From assembly GCA_017469645.1 (NCBI GenBank), contig JAFUFY010000070.1, positions 1 through 51,182 on the forward strand: a stretch of DNA of 51,182 nt, given 5' to 3'. The notes under the pieces are model-generated. The model saw nothing but the letters and a program-made list of their open reading frames with translations. It was not told the DNA's origin and made no database searches. The translations under genes were made by a program, and so were the position numbers. Shown piece after piece: positions 38,374 to 47,993 of this stretch. Each line of letters opens with the position of its first letter. The first letter of the stretch is position 1. The DNA comes from Campylobacter sp. Lineage in GTDB: Bacteria; Campylobacterota; Campylobacteria; Campylobacterales; Campylobacteraceae.

Positions 38374-39396
38374 ATGATTTTTATAGATGCGTGTTTGAAA
38401 AAAGAAGTTCCTTATACGCCTGTGTGGATGATGAGACAGGCTGGGCGTTATCTGCCAGAATACATGGCAGTGCGAAAAAGCGTGGGCGGATTTTTGGAGC
38501 TTTGCAAGGACTTTCGCAAGGCTAGTGAAGTTACGATTCAGCCTGTGGAGATTTTAGGCGTCGATGCGGCGATATTATTTAGCGATATTTTGGTTGTTCC
38601 GCTTGAAATGGGGCTTGATTTGGAGTTTGTTGCAGGCGAGGGACCAAAATTTAAAAACCCTTTGAAAAATTTGGAAGATTTAAAGGTTTTAAGCCCTGAA
38701 AAAGCCGTGAAAAATCTGCAATATGTCTATGATACGGTTGCGCTAACAAGGCAAAATTTAAGCGATGATAAGGCGTTGATTGGCTTTTGTGGTTCGCCTT
38801 GGACGGTGGCGACATATATGATCGAAGGCGGCACGACAAAGACCTATGCGATTTGCAAAAAAATGGCGTATTCTAACCCTGAGCTTTTGCACGAAATTTT
38901 GCGAAGCGTAACCGAAGCGACCAAACTTTACCTTGAAAATCAAATCAAAAATGGCGTAAATGCCGTGCAGATTTTTGATAGCTGGGCGAGTGCGTTGGAA
39001 GAAAGCGCGTTTTTCGAGTTTAGCTGGAAGTATATTTTAGAAATTTGCGACTATTTAAAGGCGAAATTCCCGCAAGTGCCGATTATTGTCTTTCCAAAGG
39101 GCATTAGCGGATATTTGGATAAGATTAGCGGTAATTTCGATGTTTTTGGCGTGGATTGGAGCACTCCGATAGAGTTAGCTGCGGCAAAACTTGGGCAGAA
39201 ATACACGCTTCAAGGAAATATGGAGCCAACCCGCCTTTATGACAAAAATGCCATAAAACAGGGTGTTTCGCAGATTTTGGAAGTTATGAAAAATCACCCG
39301 CACATTTTCAATTTAGGGCATGGAATTTTGCCTGATATTCCTGTGGAAAATGCGAAATATTTCATAAATTTAGTGCATGAAATGAGCGCGAGATAA
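38374..39396 (+). CDS. hemE: uroporphyrinogen decarboxylase
   Basis: A 340-residue haem-synthesis enzyme converting uroporphyrinogen III to coproporphyrinogen III. The signatures [15 protein letters not shown] near the N-terminus and [17 protein letters not shown] are present, as is the late [12 protein letters not shown]. It overlaps the next gene by one base. Confidence 0.96.
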   Translation: MIFIDACLKKEVPYTPVWMMRQAGRYLPEYMAVRKSVGGFLELCKDFRKASEVTIQPVEILGVDAAILFSDILVVPLEMGLDLEFVAGEGPKFKNPLKNLEDLKVLSPEKAVKNLQYVYDTVALTRQNLSDDKALIGFCGSPWTVATYMIEGGTTKTYAICKKMAYSNPELLHEILRSVTEATKLYLENQIKNGVNAVQIFDSWASALEESAFFEFSWKYILEICDYLKAKFPQVPIIVFPKGISGYLDKISGNFDVFGVDWSTPIELAAAKLGQKYTLQGNMEPTRLYDKNAIKQGVSQILEVMKNHPHIFNLGHGILPDIPVENAKYFINLVHEMSAR

Positions 39397-40289
39397 TGAA
39401 ATATATTTTCGGTCCTGTGAGTTCTCGCCGTTTTGGGCAGAGCCTTGGGATTGATTTAAGTCCAAATTCGAAGCAATGCAACTTCAACTGCGCATATTGC
39501 GAATTAAAAGCCAAAAAGCCTATTTCGCAGATGAGCGAGATTTGCGAGATTTCGCCCGTGCTTGATGAGCTAAAAACGGCTTTGGCTAAATTTAAAAATA
39601 CCCAAGTCATCACGCTTACGGCTAATGGCGAACCTAGTCTTTATCCTAAATTTGGCGAACTTGTAAGCGAAATTAAGGCTTTAAAACTGCCTCAAAAACT
39701 GCTAGTTTTATCAAATTCAAGCAGAATTCCGCAAAACCGCGAAGCGTTTTTGAAATGCGATATTTGCAAATTTTCCCTTGATAGCGTGGTTAGTGAAACT
39801 TTTAAAAAAATTGATAATCCGCATAGTAGTGTGAATTTGGACGAAATTATCTCAAATTTGATTAAATTTAGCTCTGAATTTAGGGGCGAATTAGTTATTG
39901 AAATTTTGGTTGTTGCAGGACTAAATGATACTGTCAGCGAATTTGAAGCTCTAAATTTGGTGCTTGAAAAAATAAATCCCGCTCGCATTGATTTAGGCAC
40001 GATTGATCGTCCGCCTGCGTTTAAAAACGCTAAGCCCGTAAGCTTTGAGAGGCTAGAATTTTTAAGCAAATTTTTGAAAAATCAAAGCGTAAATATAGTC
40101 GCAAAACCAAAATACGATAGCGAAAAGCTCGATTTTAGCGAAGATGAAATCCTATCAATGCTAATTCGCCGTCCGCAAAGCTTAGGCGATGTAAAAGCTA
40201 AATTTAGCGAACTTTCCAAAGCAAATTTAGCAAATTTGCTAAATTCTAAAAAAATCGCCCTAAAAGACGGATTTTATAAGATTTTGTGA
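39396..40289 (+). CDS. radical SAM protein
   Basis: A 297-residue protein with a CNFNCAYC cluster motif near residue 28 that binds the 4Fe-4S cluster, preceded by the FGPVSSRRFGQSLGID segment. That opening is typical of the radical SAM group to which C. jejuni Cj1244 belongs. The substrate is not known. Its start overlaps the stop of hemE (TAATG), so it is co-translated. Confidence 0.88.
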   Translation: MKYIFGPVSSRRFGQSLGIDLSPNSKQCNFNCAYCELKAKKPISQMSEICEISPVLDELKTALAKFKNTQVITLTANGEPSLYPKFGELVSEIKALKLPQKLLVLSNSSRIPQNREAFLKCDICKFSLDSVVSETFKKIDNPHSSVNLDEIISNLIKFSSEFRGELVIEILVVAGLNDTVSEFEALNLVLEKINPARIDLGTIDRPPAFKNAKPVSFERLEFLSKFLKNQSVNIVAKPKYDSEKLDFSEDEILSMLIRRPQSLGDVKAKFSELSKANLANLLNSKKIALKDGFYKIL

Positions 40290-40311
40290 ATTTTGGCATA
40301 TTTACCTTGCG

Positions 40312-40333
40312 TTTTTTTTTTTTTCATTATAAT
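40312..40333 (+). promoter_or_regulatory. promoter with T13 tract in its spacer
   Basis: Thirteen T residues (40312-40324) stand four bases before a perfect TATAAT (40328-40333), so any -35 contact lies across the tract. AAAGGAG and the lipoprotein ATG follow 12-23 bases later. Confidence 0.6.
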
Positions 40334-40355
40334 GTGGCTTTTTTAAAGGAGAAAT

Positions 40356-40709
40356 ATGAAAAAATTTGTGATTTTTATGGCTGTGATTTGCATTTTTTTA
40401 AGTGGTTGTGATAAGAAAAAAGATGAACAAACAACGGCTTTAAACTGCGATAATTCAGTAGTTTTGCAAGAACTTAAAAACGCCATTGTAAAGGAGTTTA
40501 AACCACTTTGTGCTAAGGGTGAAGAGTATAGAGAATACTGCAACGCAGAAACGGGAGAATTTTTCGTAAATGAGATTATATTTTTTGAGAATTATTGCTC
40601 AGTGCCTTTTGATATACCAGATGATATACCAGGCTGGATTATCGATTATAAGGTAAAATACGAAAATAAAAAGCCAGTTGTTACTTTGGATGATTATATG
40701 CCGTATTAA
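40356..40709 (+). CDS. small predicted lipoprotein
   Basis: A 117-residue protein with a lipoprotein signal (ICIFLSGC, Cys18) and a charged linker KKKDEQ. The mature part has five further Cys residues and a Pro/Asp-rich end, suggesting disulfides. I recognise no family. The ribosome binding site AAAGGAG is strong. Confidence 0.7.
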   Translation: MKKFVIFMAVICIFLSGCDKKKDEQTTALNCDNSVVLQELKNAIVKEFKPLCAKGEEYREYCNAETGEFFVNEIIFFENYCSVPFDIPDDIPGWIIDYKVKYENKKPVVTLDDYMPY

Positions 40710-40718
40710 ATTTAGTAT

Positions 40719-40743
40719 AGTAGAGTGGGCGTCCTTGCCCACC
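40719..40743. repeat. GGTGGGCA-type palindrome, slightly diverged
   Basis: AGAGTGGGCGTCCTTGCCCACC, in the same orientation as the copy at 17220 and likewise followed by CAAAAATTATGCA and a TTGTCATTGC-type element. Confidence 0.65.
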
Positions 40744-40762
40744 AAAAATTATGCATTTTTTT

Positions 40763-40891
40763 CCATTGTCATTGCTAGAAGCGAAGCGACGAAGCAATCC
40801 AGAGATTTTAAGTAATATTTGATTTTGAAACGCCTTACGGCGTTGCTGGATTGCTTCGAATTTGCCTTGCAAATTCTCGCAATGACAGTGG
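40763..40891. repeat. TTGTCATTGCGAG-type element
   Basis: Bounded by CCATTGTCATTGCTAG and CTCGCAATGACAGTGG, with an inner GAAGCAATCC/GGATTGCTTC pair, 129 bp. Confidence 0.72.
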
Positions 40892-40916
40892 AAGCAATTT
40901 TGAAATTTACAAATTA

Positions 40917-40997
40917 TGCCGACGATTTCACGCCGAATTTGCATAAGATAAGACTTTGTTTTGTCTATCGTTGCAAATTCGGCGTGAAAGCTAGGCT
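40917..40997 (-). repeat. hairpin element H5
   Basis: An 81-base copy with 18-bp perfect arms (TTTCACGCCGAATTTGCA and complement), apical stem CGATAGAC/GTCTTATC, and both terminal motifs. It starts 24 bases behind the ccsBA stop and is in the sense of that gene. Confidence 0.87.
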
Positions 40998-41021
40998 CAT
41001 TTCAACTTCAAAAAAGCAAAT

Positions 41022-44000
41022 TTACAATTTCTGCGAATTATCCTTTTTAAAATACGCAAAAAACGCTAACAAAATCAGCACTAACCCCAAAACCCACACC
41101 ACAGCTGGAACCGGCACTCGCTCACCTGCTGCATACGAGTGCATACCGCTTAGATAATAATTCACGCCAAAATATGTCATCACAACGCTTGAAAATGCAA
41201 ATACAGAAGCTACGGCAAAGGCGTATTGATCGTTTAGTTTTGGTATAAATCTAAAATGCACAACGGCTGCATAAACCAAAATCGTAACCAAAGCCCAAGT
41301 CTCTTTTGGATCCCAGCCCCAGTATCGTCCCCAGCTCTCGTTCGCCCAAACACCGCCTAAAAAGTTTCCCACAGTTAGCAGACAAAGCCCCAAAATCATC
41401 GACATTTCGTTAATATGCGTTGCTTCTTTTATGTTGCGTGAAAATTCGGCATTTTTCTTTGGATTTTGAAAAATAAATAAAATCAAAGTAAAAATTCCAA
41501 GCAACCAGCAAAGCCCTAAAAATCCGTAACTTGCCGTGATAACGCTAACATGGATTGTAAGCCAGTATGATTTAAGAACTGGTTGGATATTTGTAATTTG
41601 CGGATCCATACCGCTTAAAAATGCCACAAATAGCGTAATTCCTGCCATTATAGAAGTAAGCGCCAAAGAAATAGCCGATTTTTTAGAAAAAATCATACCG
41701 CTAAGCGATAATGCCCAAGCGATATAAACCATCGACTCGTATGAATTTGACCATGGTGCATGACCTGAGATATACCAACGAATAATAAGCCCTATGGTAT
41801 GAAGCACAAAAGCTATAAAATTTACGATATAAACAGCCTTAAATGCGCCCGAAATTTGCGTTTTTGGGCTCATCATACGCACAAAAACAAAGGCTAATAA
41901 AAATAGTCCTGCTAAAATATAAACAGGAATCAAGCGAGTAAAAATTTTAAAATTATTAAAAAACACTTCGAATTTAATCGCCGTATCTGTCGGCATAATC
42001 TCTTTTGCGTGGGTTAGTTGATACTCTTTTAGCTCACGAAGTGCCGAATTTGCGCTCTCCCAGTCGCCTGTTTTTTGTGCATTTACCACGCTATCAAAAT
42101 ATTTATTTAAAATTCCAAGCGCTTTTTCTTTCTCGTCCCCGCTAAAATACATATTTGCTCCGACATAAGAAAACCACTCGTTATTTTGCGAATTTAGCTT
42201 TGGTATGACACGGAAAAATTCGCCCACAAACGACATATAAAAGATATTTACTCGCTCATCGACTTTTAAGATCTCTTTATCTAAGACACCACGATTTCCA
42301 AGCGGTTTGCGATTTATCTCTTCGACCATTTTTGTAAGTTTATAGCGTGGCGTCCCATCTTCGCCGGTTTCGAAAAAATCTGCCATTTTAGCGTGAGTTT
42401 TATTTTCGGCAATGCCTAAAATTTTCTTTAACTCTTTTTCGCTTACTTTTATGATTTCAGCACTCTTCCAAAACTCAGGATTTGCCATAAAAGATAGCAT
42501 TACAGCATTGTGATTTAGCCCTTGAAAATTTTCTTTGCGATAAATTTTGCTTAAAAGTTCGCGTGAGACAGTATCAAACGGCTCCATGCGCCCGTCAAAA
42601 CCCTGTATAACAAGCGTTTTTAGCTCATTAATGTGAGATTTGTCGATTTGTGGCAAATTGTCGGCTTTTAGCAAATTTGGAGTAAAAATTCCTATCAAAA
42701 AAGCTAAAAATAGCGCAGTAAGCACGCCTTTTGATTTTTTAGATTTTTTATTTTTTTTCTTTGGTTGTGGGTTTTCGTTTTGCGAATTTTCGCTGTTAGA
42801 ATTTGAATTTGGCAAATTCTCGTTTTTTGAATTTTGTGTTTTTGAATTTTGCGAATTTGGCATAGAATTCTCTCTTTTCGTGCTTTCATTTATCAAATTT
42901 GATAGTTTTATAAACCTTGAATTTGGGTTGAAAAAGTTAAATAGCATACCCAAAATCAAAAGCCCATACCCGATATATGTAGGCATTTTACCCGGATCCC
43001 TATTTACCGATAAAATCGTGCCTTTTTCGTCTGTATCATACGAGCTTTGGAAAAAGCGATAACCCGCCCAGTCAAGCACATGGTTCATATAAATTTCATA
43101 ATCAAAACTTTTTTCGCCGTCTATGACGCTGACTTCGCTACTATAACCTGAGGGCGAATTTGAGCCCGGATAGCGATCAAGTTTGAAATCTTTTAGCTTC
43201 ATCTCAAAAGGAAGCGTAACGCTTTTTGGCGCCCACGCTACAACGAAATTTTCGCCGCCAACGCTAAAACTCTCTCCGCTTCGCCCATATATAAGATAAA
43301 CTTCTTTTTCTTCGCCGTTGTAGCTTAAATTCGCTAAAATCGCCTCTTCGCCGTGAGTATCTTTTGGAAGCTCTGTAAAGCCCTTAACTGCGGATTTCAA
43401 AAGCGAAACAGGGGCAAAATTTAAATCTTCAAAACTATAAAGCCCCAACTCGTTAAGCTCTATGTCGGTGTTTTTTTCTAAAACCGATTTACTCATATCA
43501 GCCATTTTTGTTTGCGTGATTTCAAGGTTTGTATTTAGATAAAATTTGCCGTCTTTTAGCTTGATATAGATGAAATTTGGCTGTTTTGGCATAGTATTAA
43601 AAGCAAAATCAAAGTCGCCGATTTCGATATTTTCGCCTTGTTTTAGTGAAATGTTTCGCTTGTGTTGGCTATTTGAAAATAAAAACTCGACTCGTGGTTC
43701 GCCGTTTTCGCCTTCAACCCAGTTCATACCGCCGTTTGCGACACTTTTTGTATATTTTAAATTTGCACTCTTGCCTTTATAAGGAAGAGAGATGTCAAAA
43801 TTTGTTTTGCCTGTTAGCGAAAGATAGTTTTTTTCACTAGCACTTACGAATTCGCCCTTTTCGTCGTGGGCGACAAGCTGGATATAAAAATCTCTTGTCG
43901 AAACCAAATTTGAGCTTTCGTTTTCTCTAATGTGGATATTTCCTTCAAAGCCGAAATATCGCGTCAAAATCGCACCCAGAAGGATAAATAAAAAGCTAAA

Positions 44001-44234
44001 ATGGAATAAAAACGCAGGAAGTTTTTTGATTTTAATAAGATTGTATTTTACTATGTTGTAAGCCAAATTTATGCCCAAAAGCACCATTATAGCGCCAAAC
44101 CAAAGTGTGTTATAAACCATCGCCCATGCGATTTCGGTGCTATAAACTGTTTCTATTATCGTTGCGACGGCACAAGCTATGGCAAATACTAGTAGCCAAA
44201 ACGACGCAGCACCAATGCTTAAAAAGTATTTCAT
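41022..44234 (-). CDS. ccsBA: cytochrome c biogenesis protein CcsBA (ResB-CcsA fusion)
   Basis: A 1070-residue fused haem lyase, the usual form in Campylobacter and Helicobacter. The ResB part with four N-terminal helices and a large periplasmic domain fills residues 1-about 460, then a low-complexity Asn/Ser/Lys linker (about 455-500) and a further membrane segment. The CcsA part at the C-terminus has the tryptophan-rich haem-handling motif WANESWGRYWGWDPKETWAL. It exports haem and attaches it to apocytochromes. H5 follows the gene. Confidence 0.94.
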   Translation of the reverse strand: MKYFLSIGAASFWLLVFAIACAVATIIETVYSTEIAWAMVYNTLWFGAIMVLLGINLAYNIVKYNLIKIKKLPAFLFHFSFLFILLGAILTRYFGFEGNIHIRENESSNLVSTRDFYIQLVAHDEKGEFVSASEKNYLSLTGKTNFDISLPYKGKSANLKYTKSVANGGMNWVEGENGEPRVEFLFSNSQHKRNISLKQGENIEIGDFDFAFNTMPKQPNFIYIKLKDGKFYLNTNLEITQTKMADMSKSVLEKNTDIELNELGLYSFEDLNFAPVSLLKSAVKGFTELPKDTHGEEAILANLSYNGEEKEVYLIYGRSGESFSVGGENFVVAWAPKSVTLPFEMKLKDFKLDRYPGSNSPSGYSSEVSVIDGEKSFDYEIYMNHVLDWAGYRFFQSSYDTDEKGTILSVNRDPGKMPTYIGYGLLILGMLFNFFNPNSRFIKLSNLINESTKRENSMPNSQNSKTQNSKNENLPNSNSNSENSQNENPQPKKKNKKSKKSKGVLTALFLAFLIGIFTPNLLKADNLPQIDKSHINELKTLVIQGFDGRMEPFDTVSRELLSKIYRKENFQGLNHNAVMLSFMANPEFWKSAEIIKVSEKELKKILGIAENKTHAKMADFFETGEDGTPRYKLTKMVEEINRKPLGNRGVLDKEILKVDERVNIFYMSFVGEFFRVIPKLNSQNNEWFSYVGANMYFSGDEKEKALGILNKYFDSVVNAQKTGDWESANSALRELKEYQLTHAKEIMPTDTAIKFEVFFNNFKIFTRLIPVYILAGLFLLAFVFVRMMSPKTQISGAFKAVYIVNFIAFVLHTIGLIIRWYISGHAPWSNSYESMVYIAWALSLSGMIFSKKSAISLALTSIMAGITLFVAFLSGMDPQITNIQPVLKSYWLTIHVSVITASYGFLGLCWLLGIFTLILFIFQNPKKNAEFSRNIKEATHINEMSMILGLCLLTVGNFLGGVWANESWGRYWGWDPKETWALVTILVYAAVVHFRFIPKLNDQYAFAVASVFAFSSVVMTYFGVNYYLSGMHSYAAGERVPVPAVVWVLGLVLILLAFFAYFKKDNSQKL

Positions 44235-44366
44235 TTTTGTCCTTTAAATTTTTAAAATTAACCGAGTGATTTTACAATATAAAGACTTTTTATTAGCTAA
44301 AAATTTTTTAAACTGCGTCATTTTGTGTGTTTGTTACTTTAAAATTTAAATTTGCAAATTTCATTT

Positions 44367-44574
44367 CCATTGTCATTGCGAGAAAAACGAAGTTTAATGG
44401 AGCAATCGCCAGTGATTAAATTTAGAATTTGGTTTTTTGCAAATTTATTGCGATTAAAATTTGGTTGATTTTTTTTTGAATTCTTTGAATTTTGCAAATT
44501 TACATTTTCGTTATTTTTACTCTGGCGATTGCCACGAATTTTTGCTTTCGCAAAAATTCTCGCAATGACAGTGG
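44367..44574. repeat. TTGTCATTGCGAG-type MITE-like element
   Basis: A 208-bp element bounded by CCATTGTCATTGCGAG and CTCGCAATGACAGTGG with internal GCAATCGCC/GGCGATTGCC. It is the longest copy in the window. Confidence 0.75.
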
Positions 44575-44617
44575 AAGCAAATTTGCAAAACAACTCAACT
44601 TAAATTTGATATGCGTA

Positions 44618-44794
44618 TGCCGACGATTTTGCGGCAAATTTGCTTAATTTACTAAAATATTCAAGACAGAGTGCGAGTAGTCATTGAGATTTTTTGGCGT
44701 TTGCAAGGAGATAAGGCTTTGTGTGCCTATCGACGAAGCAAATGGCAAAAAATCTCAATGAATAGTTCCGATATGGGGAATTAAAAGCTAGGCT
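44618..44794 (-). repeat. hairpin element H6 (long form)
   Basis: A 177-base member with both family termini and the apical stem CGATAGGC/GCCTTATC. The arms pair over about 23 bp (CATTGAGATTTTTTG with CAAAAAATCTCAATG). It also has an extra scaffold outside the arms, including TTTTAATTCCCCATA and CACTCTGTCTTGAATA, which recurs in H7. It starts 15 bases behind creA, in the same sense. Confidence 0.83.
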
Positions 44795-44809
44795 TGTTTT
44801 CATATCAAA

Positions 44810-45286
44810 TTAATACCTAAATTCGCAAACGCTTCCCACTGCTTGATTACACGCTATGGCTGATACTGAGTTATTCGGCGAGCCATCAATTAGCCTGTCA
44901 GAATAAGCTAGATAAATTATCGTTTTTTCCTTTTCGTCAAACATACGCACGACATGGGTCTTTTTAAACAAAATCGAGCTTTTTTTCTTAAAAATGTCCT
45001 CTTTTTCAAGTTTTTCTTTTATGATGATTTTTGGTGCAGTCTGAACGCACCAAACAGAAGCATCAGATGTATCTTCTTCGACACCCACGATCTCCTTTGC
45101 GCCGCCTTTTTTGGCATACGATACATAGCAGCTAATGCCCTCTATTTTAGGGTCTTTAACCGAAATGACTTCAATGCGGTCGTTTTTGCCTAGCAGCCGC
45201 CACGAAGTCGGCACGGAATCGATGACTTCATAATCATCGCCAAATGCAAAAATGGCAAAAACGAAAGTCAAAAATATTTTTTTCAT
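44810..45286 (-). CDS. creA: CreA-family protein
   Basis: A 158-residue secreted protein with a signal peptide (to AFG). The CreA family pattern is visible: KNDRIEVISVKDPKIEGISCYVSYAKKGG and DASVWCVQTAP, with a conserved Cys in each half that probably form a disulfide. The family function is unknown. It is a single-gene unit; H6 lies directly behind it. Confidence 0.85.
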   Translation of the reverse strand: MKKIFLTFVFAIFAFGDDYEVIDSVPTSWRLLGKNDRIEVISVKDPKIEGISCYVSYAKKGGAKEIVGVEEDTSDASVWCVQTAPKIIIKEKLEKEDIFKKKSSILFKKTHVVRMFDEKEKTIIYLAYSDRLIDGSPNNSVSAIACNQAVGSVCEFRY

Positions 45287-45377
45287 AGTTTTTCCTTTAA
45301 ATTTTTTCGTAATTTTATCATTTATTTAGCCGTTAGTGGTAAAATAACAAGATTTTTTATAAAAAAGGTAAATTTTT

Positions 45378-46745
45378 ATGATACAAAATATTTTCAGAGA
45401 ATACGATATTCGCGGAATTTTTGGAAGCGAATTAAACGAGACTAGCGTTAAAGCAATCGGCTTTGAGCTTGGCAAAGAAATAGCAAACAGGGGTTTAAAA
45501 AAAGTTAGCGTAGGTTATGATGCAAGACTTAGTGCAAATTCGCTTTTTGAGAGCTTTGTGAGCGGATTAAATTACGCAAATTTACAAGTTTTTAATATCG
45601 GGCTTTTGCCAACGCCGATTGGCTATTTTAGCGTATTTACAAAAAAATTTGACGCAAACATTATGATAACAGGCTCTCATAATCCAAAAGAATACAACGG
45701 CTTTAAAATCACGCTTGGCACGGATAGTTTTTTTGGGAAAGATTTGCAAAATTTAGGTAAAAAAGTGGCTGAATTTATAAATTCTGGCGAAAAAATTCCT
45801 ACAAATGCAAAGGCTGAGAATTTCGATATTTTAAGCGATTATTTAAACTTTTTTGAAAAAGAATTTGCAAATTTGAAAGATTTTGATTTTCCTTTTGTGA
45901 TAGATTGCGCTAATGGTGCAGCAGGAATCAGCGTGGAGCAAATTTGCAAAAGACTAAATTTAAAGGCAAAAATCCTTTACCCACAGCCTGACGGTAACTT
46001 CCCAAACCATCACCCAGACCCTAGCGAAGAAAAAAATCTAGCCGACCTTAAAAAGGAAATGGCAAAAAACGGCTATAAAATCGGCTTTGGTTTTGACGGA
46101 GATGCCGATAGAATCGCAGTTTTAACGCCAAATCATAACATAAAAGGCGACAAACTAGCATGTTTGTTAGCACTAAATATGAAAAATCCGCGAATTTTAG
46201 GCGAAGTAAAATGCTCGCAAGCTATGTATGATACGATAAATAAAATCGGCAAAAGCTTTATGGGAAAAACGGGGCATTCAAACATAAAAAAAGCGATGAA
46301 AGAGCTAGGAATCGACCTTGCAGCCGAAGTTAGCGGTCATATTTTCTTTAAAGAGAGATATTTTGGCTTTGACGATGGCGTGTATGCGATGATGAGAGTG
46401 CTTGAACTAGTTAAGCTTGGTTTTGATTTGGAAGCCGAACTTGCCAAACTACCGAAGTTTTATAGCACCGATGAGATTAAATTTAAAACGAGCGAAGAAG
46501 AGAAATTTGAGATTATAGAAAAATTAAAAACGCAAATTTCAAACGGGATTGCAAATTTACCAAAAATCGTTGATATTATCGATATTGACGGCGTTAGAGT
46601 GAGATTTGATGACGGCTGGGCTTTGGTCAGGGCAAGTAATACAACGCCTGTAATAGTAACTAGATTTGAAGCAAAGAACCCAGAATTTAGGGATTTATTG
46701 CAAGATGAATTTTTAAAAATTTTAAATGAAATCGCAGGAAAATAA
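45378..46745 (+). CDS. phosphomannomutase/phosphoglucomutase
   Basis: A 455-residue alpha-D-phosphohexomutase. The active-site serine loop is TGSHNPKEYNGFK (Ser near residue 99), the metal loop DGDADRI, and the sugar loop GEVSGHIFFK. It resembles AlgC/ManB in length. It would interconvert hexose 1- and 6-phosphates for surface polysaccharide. The next two genes follow closely. Confidence 0.92.
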   Translation: MIQNIFREYDIRGIFGSELNETSVKAIGFELGKEIANRGLKKVSVGYDARLSANSLFESFVSGLNYANLQVFNIGLLPTPIGYFSVFTKKFDANIMITGSHNPKEYNGFKITLGTDSFFGKDLQNLGKKVAEFINSGEKIPTNAKAENFDILSDYLNFFEKEFANLKDFDFPFVIDCANGAAGISVEQICKRLNLKAKILYPQPDGNFPNHHPDPSEEKNLADLKKEMAKNGYKIGFGFDGDADRIAVLTPNHNIKGDKLACLLALNMKNPRILGEVKCSQAMYDTINKIGKSFMGKTGHSNIKKAMKELGIDLAAEVSGHIFFKERYFGFDDGVYAMMRVLELVKLGFDLEAELAKLPKFYSTDEIKFKTSEEEKFEIIEKLKTQISNGIANLPKIVDIIDIDGVRVRFDDGWALVRASNTTPVIVTRFEAKNPEFRDLLQDEFLKILNEIAGK

Positions 46746-46747
46746 AA

Positions 46748-46987
46748 ATGGAAAAAAGCCAAATCGTAAAAGAAAATATAGAGAATTTGTTAAAAAATAG
46801 AGCCGAATTTTATGCACTTTTTGATGAAAAAATTCCTAAATTTGCTGACACTGATGTTTTTGATTTTGCAAACGCAAAAACGGCAGATATGAAAGAAATT
46901 TATAATAAATTTTATAAATACGATTATGCTATACGCAAACTTTTGCCGTATCTTTATGAAGCGTATGGAGTGAAATTTAATGTCTGA
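46748..46987 (+). CDS. conserved-looking small protein of unknown function
   Basis: A 79-residue, mostly helical, charged protein starting two bases behind the mutase and overlapping the alr start by 8 bases. It has no motif I recognise. Tight spacing supports real translation. Confidence 0.7.
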   Translation: MEKSQIVKENIENLLKNRAEFYALFDEKIPKFADTDVFDFANAKTADMKEIYNKFYKYDYAIRKLLPYLYEAYGVKFNV

Positions 46988-47993
46988 GATTTTATTAAAT
47001 AAAGAAGCCTACAAGCATAATATTTCGCAAATCGCAGACAAAGTAGGCGGGATAGAAAAAATTTACTTAATCGCCAAAGATAACTCTTACGGGCATGGTG
47101 CAAGGCTGGTTTGCGAATTTGCCGCAGAGCTTGGCATAAAAAAAGGCGTTGTTCGCACACTAAACGAAGCCGTAGAAATAGCTGAATTTTTTGATGAAGT
47201 GTTGATTTTATCGCATATTCCAAACGGAAACGAAGACGAGCGATTTATCTATGCTATAAATGATATTTCAAATTTTAAAACGCTAAAAAAAGGCTTGAAA
47301 ATTCATATTGCCGTCGATACCTTGATGCACCGAAACGGCATAAGCACAGATGAGCTTGAAAATGCCCTAAATTTGGCAAAATCTGGCGAATTTAAACTGA
47401 AAGGTTTTTACACGCATTTTCGCAAAGCCGATGAATTTGGAAGCGATTTTTTCACGCAAAGGCAAAATTTTAGCGAATTTAAAAAAATCGCCAAAGAAAA
47501 ATGTAAAGAATTTGGCTTTGAAAATGTCATTTTTCACTCTTGCAATTCCGCTGCAATCGAGCGAAGCGCTGAATTTGATGATGAGTTTGTGCGAGTTGGC
47601 ATAGCTCAGTTTGGTTACGCTCAGTTTGATGAAAGTCTAAATTTAAAGCCTGTTTTAAAACTATATGCTGATAAAATCAGCTCTCGTGTTTTAAAAAAGG
47701 GCGAGAGAGTAGGTTATGGGGCTAAATTTGAAGCACCAAATGATATGAAAATCGCAACTTACGACCTAGGATACGCTGACGGCGTTTTTCGCTACAACGG
47801 CGAGGGCGAGTTAAGAGTGGCTGGTGGTGCAAAAATGCTTGGCAAAATGTCGATGGATAGCTTCGTTTGCGAAGATTTGGGCGAAAAAATTTGCGTCATC
47901 GACAACGCAAAAGAGTGGGCGAAATTTTTTAATACGATTGAATACGAAATTTTAGTAAAATTACATGAAAAAATCCAAAGAAGGTGGGTCTAA
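46980..47993 (+). CDS. alr: alanine racemase
   Basis: A 337-residue PLP enzyme making D-alanine. The PLP lysine lies in LIAKDNSYGHGA (Lys32), close to the usual VVKANAYGHG; GYADGVFR and KMSMDSF are the later family motifs and the second catalytic Tyr is within GERVGYGAKF. The N-terminal motif is slightly unusual (AKDNS). It overlaps both neighbours. Confidence 0.9.
   Translation: MSEILLNKEAYKHNISQIADKVGGIEKIYLIAKDNSYGHGARLVCEFAAELGIKKGVVRTLNEAVEIAEFFDEVLILSHIPNGNEDERFIYAINDISNFKTLKKGLKIHIAVDTLMHRNGISTDELENALNLAKSGEFKLKGFYTHFRKADEFGSDFFTQRQNFSEFKKIAKEKCKEFGFENVIFHSCNSAAIERSAEFDDEFVRVGIAQFGYAQFDESLNLKPVLKLYADKISSRVLKKGERVGYGAKFEAPNDMKIATYDLGYADGVFRYNGEGELRVAGGAKMLGKMSMDSFVCEDLGEKICVIDNAKEWAKFFNTIEYEILVKLHEKIQRRWV

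Larger units (their letters stand above)
44235..44809. other. intergenic region with repeats between ccsBA and creA
   Basis: It holds the divergently used ccsBA upstream region, a TTGTCATTGCGAG-type element (44367-44574) and element H6 (44618-44794). No credible gene is seen. Confidence 0.65.

Noticed and set aside
40819..41157. A 112-codon plus-strand open frame
   Set aside because: It runs through a repeat, element H5 and the antisense of the ccsBA end; no coding character.
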